NCBI GenBank assembly: GCA_047967505.1 | Contig: CM106541.1 | DNA: 64,000 bases | Direction: 5' to 3' (one strand) | DNA from: Dipteris shenzhenensis | Taxonomy: Eukaryota > Polypodiophyta > Polypodiopsida > Gleicheniales | Part shown: positions 34,259 through 44,651 of the stretch, one piece after another | Numbering within the stretch: the stretch's first letter is position 1 | Layout of the letters: every line of letters starts with the position of its first letter | Notes under the pieces: model-generated | Databases searched by the model: none | What the model saw: only the letters and a program-made list of their open reading frames with translations | What the model was told of the DNA's origin: nothing | Translations under genes and position numbers: made by a program

Positions 34259-34485
34259 TGTTGAGAGACCACACTCAACATCATGTGATTATGTGTGCAT
34301 AGCACTAACACATATATAGTGCTATAAAGGAAAGGGTTAGTGTCTCTAACCCTAGCCCTAAATGGGTTTGTATATATTCTACATTTTCAACTAAATCTAA
34401 TGTACAAGTAGTCATTTGGTGCTCTCTAGTTGTGCCCTCTCTCCTCATCTCCACTCTTGTCATCTCCCCTCTTCATATTTTGTCA
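34259..34485 (+). mobile_element. second copia LTR in inverted orientation (227 bp)
   Basis: Plus-strand TGTTGAGAGACC to TTTTGTCA matches the LTR at 33962-34252 in reverse, with only 6 bp (GGAAGG) between them. The sequence after its CA end has no PBS, so this is a solo LTR or the 3' end of another copy. It is shorter because it lacks one of the internal direct repeats. Confidence 0.8.
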
Positions 34486-34724
34486 GTACTTAGATCTGAC
34501 TTGAGTTGGTTGGATTACTAGGGTCCAACAAAATCTTGTTCAGGTTTCTTGGACATCTATGGTTAAACCTTCCTTGATATCATATATCCTCACAGCAAGC
34601 TATAAGGCACTTTGAAGACACACTTATTAGGATTCAAAGTAATATAGATATCATGATATCATTCCAAGCATTTTCTTAGATATTTTAAATGAATCTGCTT
34701 GGTAATATGCACATGAAAATCATT

Positions 34725-35600
34725 TCACAACACCTCCATAAAGCCCCTCATATAATCTTGAAATACTGCAATAACGCCCCATTGGAACATAGGCAGCCCA
34801 TTCCTCATCCTTACAATCATAGGTTTCCCATTCCATGCCAAATGTACTCTTTGGATGGTTTTCCAAATGTATTTGGACCTATTCATGTCCACTAAACCCA
34901 TGGATAAAACAGTGTACTCTTTCCTGACTATATGATCCAATGCCTTATCCATGAATGGTAATAGAATATATAATTCTTGGCAATAACATAAAGCCCTCAT
35001 AAATCTTAAAGTATTTGGACCATGTCCACTAAACCCATCCATAAAAGAGTGTATCTCTTTCCCGAGTACATGATCCAACATCTTATCCATGAATCGTAAT
35101 GGAATTCTTGGCAGTAACATAAAGCTTAAAGTAGTCAACATAGACTCCATGATCACCTCTCTTCTTTGGTATAGTAAGTATAGGCAACACCCAGTCACTA
35201 TATTGGATTGGATAGACAAAACCAATTGCTAATAGTTTCTCAATCTTTCCTTTATGACCAATAGCAAGTAATCAAGATAAACAAAACCAATGGGAATAAT
35301 TTATCAATATCTTCTTTGACCAACAGCTAGTTAGGATTCAAGCTATATGGCCTTTAACATACTAACAATACCTTCTAAATGAGTTGTATGTTGGTATAAA
35401 TATGTGGGAATACCCATTAGATACTTATATAACCATGCCAGCACATCCTTAAACTTCATAAGCAACACTATATATTCATCCATTATATCCCATGCACTCA
35501 ATTGTGCACCTAAGCTCACCAGTTGTGGTTCTTTTTTTGGTCCCCAAGTGAGCTTCTTGCATTGATGTAGGTTTACAATAGACTTGCTCAAAATTATTGT
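34725..35600 (-). pseudogene. Ty3/gypsy reverse-transcriptase relic with internal duplication
   Basis: The minus strand from 35591 shows the linker typical before gypsy RT (LLMKFKDVLAWLYKYLMGI), then RT pieces. Two copies of the finger/palm start occur in tandem: PLRFMDKMLDHVLGKEIHSFMDGFSGHGPN and LPFMDKALDHIVRKEYTVLSMG, each followed by diverged text. Next comes a run in the place of MPFGLKNA (here NGLPMFQWGVIAVFQDYM). The YLDD box is absent. Many stops and changes make it non-functional. Confidence 0.65.
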
Positions 35601-36460
35601 GCATCATGTCCTTGAAAATAAGAAATTTATTCAAATTAAGTAAATTTCTTATATATTATGCTCTAGGAAGAATGGAGGATAAGCGTTAACTCTATGTTAC
35701 ACTTCCTTCCTTCCCCTATCCTTGTTGGGTTCAACCTTAATAGCCATAACATCACTAGTCCTTTTGCAATATAGTGGCCTCACCACAACCTTGCTATCCT
35801 TTTGATGCTAATGAGCGCTTTTTATGATAGCAAGAAGCTGTGAGGGAAAAAGTCTTTAGCAAACTCTATAGTAGCACTTTGAAGTGGAAGGCTTGTCCAC
35901 ATGCAAATTCCCTTATAAACCACTATACCTATTGGATTTGTAACAATGACAAAAATCCCCTATAGATAAATGATTTAAACCTTTGAAATATACACCCTAA
36001 GAGAGTCATTAGCCCTTTTTGTCACATTAGGAAAATGTGCTCCTACCCTATAGTCTTGATCCTCACCTTCCGACTCCAAAAGCTCTAGTTCCACCATATT
36101 GACCCTATATCGCTTTGAATTCATAATTGATCTACAAAAATGAGCTTTATGTCTTTTCTCTTCTTTGGTACTATAACAACCAATTTATATGAATGAACAC
36201 AAACCGTAGCCCCACCATTCTTTTAGGAGTGCTTACCATAGGAAAACCTTTGAAGGACCAAGGTGACAAGTCCAATACTTGATGTTTCTAGAGACATATG
36301 CTACCACACTATCCCTTTCAACCCTTTAATCTCTTAGCATTAGTTTATCATTTGTTCCCTTAACTTTCCCATAACTAGTTGAACACCCATGAGTTCCAAC
36401 TTTATCAACATAACACCAGCCTCAGTAGGGGAAAAAACTCTAAAGAATGTTTTTTTCAAA
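35600..36460 (-). other. probable upstream gypsy remnant, heavily decayed
   Basis: No continuous frame. Minus-strand fragments are AT-rich and peppered with stops; position upstream of the RT relic on the same strand suggests old gypsy protease/linker sequence. I cannot assign domains. Confidence 0.3.
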
Positions 36461-36477
36461 AGATAAAATCACCAATG

Positions 36478-37060
36478 TTATGGCATGCATGCCAATACAT
36501 AGCTACCTAATCCAAGGTAGTAAGGAAAACCTCCAACTTTTTCCTATCACTCCCTTGGTTGAGAGCTTACACCATTGTTTCATACTCATCTAGTGAAAAC
36601 TAGCAAGAAACTAACATTCTCCTTGTGTCTTCCTTGGAACCTATCATAAGACCCATGTCCATAGCTACCTCATCCAAGGTAGCAAAAAAAACTTTCTTTT
36701 CCTACCACTCCAAGCATGCACTATTGATTCAAACTTCAACTAGTGGAAACTAGAATTCTTCTTGTGACTTCCTTGCTCGGGGGGGTCACTCATCATATGT
36801 AACCCTATCACGTGAGTTCAATAGAAGGATATTTTTTATTCCTAAAATTTACAGAAATAAATATACATAAGGGACTATTTAAAATAGTTTTGGAAAAAAT
36901 TTACAGATTTGTATACAAAAGGGGTACATTTTATTAATGAAAAAATTTACAAATAAGGGATTTTAAATATAGGCCTTGAACGCACGTGATATAGAGGGTT
37001 TATACATAGTGACCCCCCCAAGCTTCCTTGGAACCTATCATAAAGCAACCCATGTATACA
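36478..37060. repeat. ~175-bp tandem duplication, second unit split by a MITE
   Basis: The sequence from ATAGCTACCTNATCCAAGGTAG to CTTCCTTGGAACCTATCATAA occurs twice (about 36498-36655 and 36660-37045). The second unit contains MITE copy 3 just before its final CTTCCTTGGAACC. Confidence 0.7.
36776..37022 (+). mobile_element. MITE copy 3, 247 bp, 8-bp TSD
   Basis: Same family as the copies at 13900 and 17298, same orientation as copy 1. It starts CTCGGGGGGGTCACT and ends GTGACCCCCCCAAG. Exact 8-bp duplications CTTCCTTG flank it (36768-36775 and 37023-37030). The neighbouring tandem unit shows the empty site. Confidence 0.95.
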
Positions 37061-37289
37061 ATGTGGATGGTTGATTTAGCCCCATAGTTGCACCCAAGGT
37101 TAGGCACAAAGTTAGATAGAATAGTAATGTGGCAGGTAGAGGTTTCACTTTTGCAGCTTGCTATGTTCTTGCTTTTCTCTTAGAGTTTCATCTCCATCCT
37201 TTTTTTGGGCGTAGCCCCATGCCTCCAACACTTTGGTGACAACAAGGCTTCAAATCCCCACCTCTCTCTCTCTTGTGGTGGCAAGCTTA

Positions 37290-38000
37290 TTGGTTATTTT
37301 TGCTTCTTAAATGGGGAATAAAAAGAATAAGAGGATTCACGCCATGCATGGCGAGCCCAAGATGTAAGTTGCATGGCTCCCTCACAAAGTCTGGTGTCTA
37401 TGTGCTTCCAAGCTACACAATCTGCAGGAATCCTCAATGTGTCATTAGTGGACTGATGACATGCATGCCATGTCATCAACTCCGCTATGGATTTGCATTG
37501 GAACATGTGCTATATTCTTACAATGATAGGAAAGTGTCTCAAGACCTTTACCAGTATCTGCACACCCTGCAAGTCATCTCTATATCGTTGTTCCCCACAT
37601 TTTGTACAACTAGCCAAATCTCCATGCTCATGAAGAAAGAGAATACAGTCATTACGGCAAGCATGGATGGTATCATAATCCATACCCACTGTTGTTAGCA
37701 TCTTCTTTGCTTCATCTCTTAATGCAGCCATGGTATTTAGTGCAGACAACATCTTCTGGAGCAACCTATCACAATTCAAACATACATAGGCTTTGAATAA
37801 TGATGATTCGATACAGAGGAGATAAGAGAGGAAATAGAGTAGAAAAAAGAGATAAGAGAGGAGATAAGAGAGAAAAAGAGAGGAGAAAAGAGAGGAGATA
37901 AGAAAGAAAAAAAGAGGAATTAAGAGAAAAAAAGAGAAAAAGTGGGGATAAAAGAGAGAAAAAGTGAGAATACAAAGGCTTCGATGATTCTCAAACATAC
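37290..38000 (-). pseudogene. CACTA TNP2 transposase, N-terminal half
   Basis: Minus-strand frames (about 37760 to 37300) match the first part of TNP2: DEAKKMLTTVGMDYDTIHACRNDCILF, LASCTKCGEQRYRDD, VLRHFPIIVRI, then after a frame change CKSIAELMTWHACH, LRIPADCVAWKHID and a decayed end near 37290. Here the 7.7-kb block of other elements begins; the rest of the domain resumes at 29540. A GA-rich tract (37830-37970), possibly intronic, lies upstream. The key Cys residues of HACxxDC and CxxC are present. Confidence 0.8.
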
Positions 38001-38357
38001 ATGATGATTCTCAAAACAAACAATATCCAAATAATGAGTTAAATTAATGCAGGAGCTAACCTCATTAAGGCCGAGACACTTGTATTCGACCACCCATACT
38101 TTGCTTGCAGATTTAAGATTGAGAGACAAGCATGTAGTTTAGACATCCTAGCACCTTCATACAACTGTGTTGATTGCAACCTCATTGCAACTCTCACATT
38201 TTGACCTCAGACTCTGACATCACATGTACATGGGATGTAATGCCCCTAAAAATAGAATCCATCATGTCGACCATACCCTCGTCATCATCCGAGAGGCTAT
38301 AGTCTTCCTCAAAGTGTGAAGGTATATGCATACCCTCGTTAGCCTCCTCATCTCGTT

Positions 38358-38663
38358 TTAAGATTTCGTGTAAATATAAGATCTTGTCTCAATGTTTTGT
38401 ATCATAATGGTATCCAATATTAACCACAAACTCAAATAGCTTTGACTTACCAATAATCCATCAACATGTGCAACACCAACAGTGGGTACTAGTTCCAGCT
38501 CCTCCCCATACATCCACAAGTGGCACATGATAATATGATGTTGATGTCGTACTTCTCGTTTGCAATGAGTGCAATGACAATACAACCTCTCCGTAAGCCA
38601 CTTTGTGCTCCCAGGCATTGGCGCATCATCTAACGAGCTTTCTCTCGTCCCTTCCATCTGCAC
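38358..38663 (-). pseudogene. transposase-associated domain of the CACTA gene
   Basis: About 100 codons with STKWLTERLYCHCTHCKREVRH and HHIIMCHLWMYGEE, resembling the Transpos_assoc zinc-binding domain at the N-terminus of TNP2 proteins (CxCxxC followed by an HL-x-YG motif). It lies about 0.4 kb upstream of the TNP2 N-terminal half on the same strand, as expected if introns separate them. Confidence 0.55.
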
Positions 38664-38759
38664 ACTTCTAAAATCACAACATAATTTGCAAGGAAATCTA
38701 TTAACAGTAATAGAATAGCCACCTATGAGCTTCTTTTTTAGCTTTTAACAATAAGTGCC

Positions 38760-38880
38760 TTGAAACGTCGCTATATAGCGATGTTTTGCTCTGTTCCGTC
38801 ACTATATAGTGACGCATTTAAATATAAGCATTGCTATATAGCGACTGACCAGTGTCACTATATAGCGACGCTGTGGGCTT
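38760..38880. repeat. subterminal palindromic repeats of CACTA-like element (inner block)
   Basis: Four variants of TCGCTATATAGCGA occur within about 110 bp (GTCGCTATATAGCGATG, GTCACTATATAGTGACG, TTGCTATATAGCGACT, GTCACTATATAGCGACG). They lie about 2.3 kb inside the outer block, close to the presumed transcription start of the transposase gene. Confidence 0.75.
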
Positions 38881-39499
38881 AAACTCGAAACCCTGCGGCA
38901 CGGCGCTTTCTTTAGCATCTCTATTGTGGGAAAAGCAATCTCTCCTTCCACCTTATATCCGATGACCTCGCTTTCCTCCTCTCTATTCTCCACTTCTCAC
39001 CACTACTCAACCCCTCTCCTAACACTTGTGCTCCCTCTCCACCCTTCTCCCTCTTTGCTTGTGTGAAAAGAAGTTTTTCAAGAAGGTGATTCTCTTTAAG
39101 CAATGTAGGTTCGTTTTTTGTGAGATTTTGTTTTGTGAGTGTTGAAGCATATTTCTCCTTGTATTGCTAAGGCTATGTGCTAGTTTTCATGCTTGATTTT
39201 CAAGGGTTAAACACAAAAAACGAGATTTTGTGAAAGAAACAAGACTCACCTCTTATAGTCTTTTTGGTATTTTTCTTCCTCCTCTTTCTCCTTATTTGTA
39301 GGCTTATGCTTGTCTCTCCAATCCCTTTGAGAAGTTGCTTCTTTAAACTCCTCCTTCCTGTAACTAGATATTTGAAAAATGGTATGTTTCCTCTCTTTTG
39401 TAGGGCCAGTCCAAAAACATCGGGCAGGACTATTCCAGGTAAGAAAGTGCTTCCTCTTTTTTCCTTTTGTTATTTTTGTTATTTGCATTGGCCTGTAGC

Positions 39500-40870
39500 T
39501 AGCGCCTACAGTGATGGGCATAGGAACCCTCTCTTCCCCTCTCTTCCCCTATTCCCTCTGCTTTCCCTCTCTTTTTCCCCTCTCTTCCCCTATTCCCTCT
39601 TCTTTCCCTCTCTTCCTCTCTTCCTTCTCTTCCTTTTCCCTCTTCTTTATCCCTTCTTACAATCTCTTTTTCCCCTCTTCCTCCTTTCCTTCTCTTCTTT
39701 TTTCACTCTTTCAATGGCCTGCCCCCCTCTTCCTTCTCTTATGTTTATGCTCTTTTTCCCTCTTCTTTTTTCCCTCTTTCATCCCCTCTTTCAATCTCTT
39801 TTCCCCTCTCTTTCAATGGCCTGCCCCCCTCTTCCTTCTCTTATGTTTATGCTCTTTTTCCCTCTTCTTTTTTCCCTCTTTCATCCCCTCTTTCAATCTC
39901 TTTTCCTCTCTCTTTCCTCCTCTCTTTCCCCTCTCTCAATGTCTTTTCATAAGCATACGTATTTGCCTATCTATTTTCCTCTCTCTTTCCTCCTCTCTTT
40001 CCCCTCTCTCAATGTCTTTTCATAAGGCTCTCCTTCTCTCTTCTTTCTATTATGCTTATGCATAAGAATAAGCATATCCTTTCCTTCCCTTTCTCTTATG
40101 CTTATGCTCTTTTTCCCTCTTCCTTCTCTTATGCTTATGCTTATGCATGAGCATATGTCTCTTTCTCCTCTTTTCCTCTCTCCTCCTTCTCCTTCTCTTC
40201 TTTTTTCCTCACTCTTTCTTTTCTTTTCCTAAGCATATGCCTATACCTATGCATATCCTTCTTTCTTTCTCTTCTTTTTTCCTCTCTTTTTCTCTTCTTT
40301 TCATAAGCATATGCCTATGCATGTCCTTCTCCTTCTCCTCTCTTCTTTCTCTTATGCTTATGCATAAGAATAGGCATATCCTTTCCTTCCCTTTCTCTTA
40401 TGCTTATGCTCTTTTTTCCTCTTCCTTCTCTTATGCTTATGCTTATGCTTATGCATGAGCATATGTCTCCTTCTTCTCTTTTCCTCTCTCCTTCTCCTTC
40501 TCCTTCTCCTTCTCCTTCCCTTCTCTTCTTTTTTCCTCACTCTTTCTCTTCTTTTCATAAGCATATGCCTATGCATATCCTTCTCCTTTCTTTCTCTTCT
40601 TTTTTCCTCTCTTTTTCTCTTCTTTTCATAAGCATATGCCTATGGATGTCCATCTCCTTCTCCTTCTCCTTCTCCTTCTCCTTCTCCTTCTCCTTCTCCT
40701 TCTCTCTTCTTTCTCTTATGCTTATGCTTATGCATGAGCATATGTCTCCTTCTCCTCTTCTCCTCTCTCCCTCTCCTTCTCCTTCTCCTCTTCTCCTCTC
40801 TCCCTCTCCTTCTCCTTCTCCTTCTCCTTTCCTTCTTTCAATCTCTTTTTCCCCAAGACGAGGACGAGGA
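39500..40870. repeat. CT-rich repeats with CATAAGCATATGC palindromes
   Basis: Pyrimidine-rich low-complexity DNA with two nested tandem structures: a 98-bp duplication (39711 and 39809, shared TCAATGGCCTGCCCCCCTC) and a ~299-bp duplication (40067 and 40366, shared AGCATATCCTTTCCTTCCC). Copies of TTCATAAGCATATGCC and TTATGCTTATGCATAAG stand between the CT runs. Open frames here are artefacts. Confidence 0.75.
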
Positions 40871-41143
40871 GGACGACGATGATTCGAATGAGTAGTAGTA
40901 GTAGTAGTAGTAGTAGTTTGCATATACTTCGCCATGTATATCATTTTGTATATTGGCTCGTTTGAGCGATTTTGTATCACCCTTTTCGAAAGGGTAATTT
41001 TGTAACAAACAATGTTGTATATCTTTGACATATATATGCTTTTGTTGCTCGATCATTTCATTTGAGAGATTTTGTATCACCATTTTCGCAAGGGAAATTT
41101 TGTAATAAAAAACTTTTTTTTGTAGTTACAAAAAAAAAAACAT

Positions 41144-41194
41144 TAGTGGGGCAAAACAGGGCTTGCTATGGCCCTGTTTAGCCCCACTAATGCT
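41144..41194. repeat. short hairpin repeat
   Basis: CATTAGTGGGGC plus AAACAGGGC pairs with GCCCTGTTT plus GCCCCACTAATG across an 8-base loop, giving a stem of about 21 bp with one bulge. It lies just inside the CACTA subterminal block. Confidence 0.75.
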
Positions 41195-41214
41195 TTCTTT
41201 TAAGTTCTGTTAAT

Positions 41215-41438
41215 CGTCGCTCTATAGCGACGTTTACCAGTTTCACTATATAGCGATGTTTACCAGTGTCGTTGTATAGTGACATTTATTAGCATCACTA
41301 TATAGCAACACTTATATAGCGACTGTTCTTTTTTGATGCTTATAATGATGTTAATAACGACTTTGCACCCGTTTTAAAAAAAAATTAGTGTAAAAAATGT
41401 CGGTATTTTCATCGAAAAAAGGCCTATGCCTTGTAGTG
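41215..41438. repeat. right terminus and subterminal repeats of CACTA-like element
   Basis: It contains GTCGCTCTATAGCGACG and at least four weaker TCACTATATAGCGA variants, and ends in TTGTAGTG at 41431-41438. On the minus strand that is CACTACAA, the standard CACTA end. The junction lies inside a gypsy Gag reading frame. Confidence 0.75.
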
Positions 41439-42246
41439 GTTTTAGGAGAATTTCTTTTCACCTCAACCTTATAAGTGTCTTTAGGACCTCTCACGAAACC
41501 CCTTATCTTTTGGAATTCATCAATTCCCTTTAGCTTAAGGACTGCCTTCCTATAGTTCGCTATATACTGGACTAGAGTGTTTTTACCCATAGTGCAATTG
41601 TCCCAAGCCTCCCACGCTCTTTCTAATTCATTTTTCGGTAAAACTCTTTTAGGAAGGCTTGTTCAAACTTAGTCCAATACCTAGGAATTCTATCACTCTC
41701 TTTGAGGCTCATCCACCATTTATAGGCTTTATTTCCAAGGGAAAGACTTGCTTCCACGACTTGATCTTCAGGAGGTGTATTCCTGAGTCGATGGAAGTCT
41801 TGCCATTTTTGCAAGAATGTATTAATCGCATCTTTATTACGCTCCTTTTCTTCCCCATTGAAAATTGGCAGTTTTAAGTCCTTAAGAATGTTCGAGGTTT
41901 CTCTAAGTCGAGAGGTAGCCTTCTCAACTTGATTAGGAGGAATCGGTGATTTTTCAGTAGATACCGATTGAGAATCAGCTATCTTAGTTATAGCTTTAGC
42001 TAGGGTTTTTAATGTTTCACTGATAAGCCCTAACTGTGTTTCTATATTTTGCGTTCGAGTTTCAAGTTTAGTGAATTCTGCATACAAAATTCCATAATCA
42101 CTATAATCAATATCCTCCATTTCCACATTATCCTTTTGATTTTCAATTTGTACCTCCTCATGTGTTTCCTCTCCAACTATTACTTTTCCCTTTCTAGCCC
42201 TTTCCTCGGCCTCCCTAATCATACCATCCCTTTCTGGAGTTGTCAT
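41439..42246 (-). pseudogene. Ty3/gypsy Gag fragment cut by the CACTA end
   Basis: Starting at an ATG at 42246, about 207 codons run to a stop at 41623. The frame resumes as ERAWEAWDNCTMGKNTLVQYIANYRKAV and stops at SPKTT where the CACTA terminus begins. The N-terminus is charged (REAEERARKGK) and a coiled-coil-like part (YAEFTKLETRTQNIETQLG) follows. The Retrotrans_gag domain has LKLPIFNGE, FLQKWQDFHRL, ASLSLGNKAYKWWMSLKES and WTKFEQAFLKEFYRK. One stop and the truncation inactivate it. The rest of the element is not adjacent to the other CACTA end. Confidence 0.75.
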
Positions 42247-42249
42247 TTT

Positions 42250-44640
42250 AAAGATGTATATTTTTCAGAAATTATAAAGTAAAGCGTTTTATATCAAAGA
42301 GAAAAATGCGATACCCACTTTCCTGGTATTTGTTCGAGGTTTTGGATTTGTCTTCGAAGTCATCTCGCTTTCTTTGATTGTTGATCTCACCTTCGCTTTC
42401 CTCGAACTCGATCCCCAAAATCTTCTTTTAACTCCGGCCTCTTCTACTTTCTTCTATCTCAAAGTCCTCGCTTCGATCTTCTTCTTTAAATTCGGTGAGG
42501 CTAAGAAGATTGGAGAAGAAAATGATATGGGCCTTGGGATTTTTTTATAGATATAGAGGATGAGAGGGGTTAAAAAGGCTATGGGATGCAAAGGTCTATG
42601 ACCTTGCATGACGTGGCCTTTTTTTTTTAATAAAGGTTTTCAGACATTTGTATGATGTGGCGATGGCCGTTTTCTGTGTTTTGCAGGTCGACGAAGTCAC
42701 AGGACAATTTGCGTGATAGTCTTTTCAACAACTACAGAATGATTTGCAGGCTTGTTCATGCCATATGAGCTTCCTTCGCTCTGAATTCCTGCCAGTCCGA
42801 CTCTCATGTAACGACCTTCTCCATTTTCAAGTCACCTGGTAATGGATGGTTGAGCCGCCCTCAAACAGTTTGACTAGTAGTAGGCTAATAACTATGAGCC
42901 ATAGCCTATGATAGATTGTATAGCTCTTGGAGTCCCTCCATCCTGTAACCCTAGATCCAAGCCCTTCAGGCCCTATTAATGCAAGTGCTACCAAGCCCTC
43001 TGGCTTCCTACCTTATACCGTGGTCACATGGTATTATAGTTGATGTAACATTATGGATTATTAAACTATCAAGATAATCTCCTTGCTCACAAAACAAGTC
43101 ACTACAAATTCTTATTAAGCACAATCAAGATATCATATCACATATAGGCCATATTTTGCCACTCTCAAAATTTGATTTTACTTTTTTAAAGTTCTCAAAA
43201 TATGAAAAAGAGACGACACTACTTCAAAGGTCTCAGAATATAAAAAATAAAATTTATATCCAAGTAACCAATAGGGGCCCCCAGTTAGTGAAAAATACCA
43301 TTAATTTGTGTAGAAGAAAGTAAGAGGGGTGAAAAGGAAGGGCTTATAACCTAAGTACAATGCAAAAATTAAAGATGTTTCTAGATTGGAGGTCCAGAGC
43401 TTAAAATCTAGTGGCTGTTATTATCTCCTCCACTCTGTTCTTCCATCTCCTTTACTTTAGAACTTCCTTGTTCTTCCATCTGCCCCTCCCCTTTCACTCG
43501 AGCTTCCCTCGATCCTCCTTCCCTATTTGCATGGCCCCTTCCATATTTGTGCTCCCCTGGATTGTTTTCTCTCCACTTGCACTTCCATATCTGTGTTTTT
43601 CCTTAGAACTGCTTCCATATCTGTGTTTCCCATCGATCCTCCTCTCTCTACTTCCTCTTCCATATTTGAGCAATTGGCCAAATCTATCGTCCACACAAAT
43701 CTATCATCGAGCAATGCAAGGTGATTGGAAATCAAAGGTGATCATTGGTATCTACCGATCATGGAGCAAAGTAGAAATATAGAAATCGGTGATCGATGTG
43801 TCGATTATATATGTTGCAATATAAGAATTATGGGATCTATGATGGCTGGAGCTCTATTGCGATGCATCTCTATTGCAATAAGAAATTCATCTCTTTCTGC
43901 AACTTCCACACATGCCTATTTAATCTGCGACCTGTGGAAGATGATTAGGAGGTTGATATGGGAGGATGAAGGATGGGGGACAAGATGGAGGAAGAGATCA
44001 AAGCTAGAGCAGGAGCTCCAGCAAGATCTCTAAGGGAGAGTGAAGACTTTGGGAGGAAGAAAGGTCCCAAGCTATAGATTGATAGAGGGGTAGGTGGTAG
44101 CGAGGCACAGAGGAGGTAGAGATTGAAAGAGGAAATGGCAGCAGCGAGGCACAGGGGAGGTGAGAGGGGCGGTGAGAGGGGGAGGGGCAATCGATTGTTA
44201 GATTAATTATGTTAATAATAGGGAGTTTAACATAGGTTATATTGTTAATCAGATGAGCAACAAAGAATATAAACAAGAATATAAGCTTCATACTTTTAAA
44301 ATATAACAAAGTGTTTTGATATAAGTTGAAGGACAAATTGATGTAATGGGGTGTACCAAGGGGTACAAGGTTTGTGTGTCACCACATGGTGGTTAGTGTG
44401 ACCAGGTTTGGTGATAGAAGGTTCTATTAGGTGTGATTGAGAGATTCATGGGGCTAATTGAGAAATCTGTGGAGTGATTTGTGGATCTGGAGATGCTCTA
44501 CTTTGGGAAACATGCATTGTATCAGTTGCCCTCATAAGGGCCTCTCCACTCTTGAATAAACTACTCTCTTTACTTCATTTGTTGATCCCTTGCTATTGTT
44601 CCATCATAAGCTTCATATCAAAATGTTTGCAACCCAACGT
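42250..44640. other. no recognised gene
   Basis: The first ~300 bp are the gypsy 5' leader in minus orientation. The rest is mixed-composition DNA with short open frames that match nothing I know. Around 43560-43660 a short repeat (CCATATCTGTGTTT, CTTCCATATNTGTG) occurs three or four times. GA-rich text lies at 44020-44190. Confidence 0.4.
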
Positions 44641-44651
44641 TGCCACTTGCA

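Larger units (their letters stand above)
26272..41438 (-). mobile_element. CACTA-like (TNP2/En-Spm type) element with nested insertions
   Basis: One end starts CACTACTATACACGGATC (26272 inward); the other, read from 41438 on the minus strand, starts CACTACAAGGCATAGGCC. Both carry subterminal copies of a TCGCTATATAGCGA palindrome (26370-26430; 38764-38870; 41216-41330). The minus strand between them encodes TNP2, DUF4218 and DUF4216 parts of a CACTA transposase. The two ends match at only about 13 of the first 20 bases, and the adjoining 3-bp flanks differ (TCA and GTT). The pair may therefore be diverged or a recombinant of two elements. About 7.7 kb of other elements lie inside the transposase gene. 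Confidence 0.7.

Noticed and set aside
39264-40882. Open frames of 103-253 codons rich in Ser, Phe, Pro and Leu
   Set aside because: Low-complexity translation of CT-rich tandem repeats.
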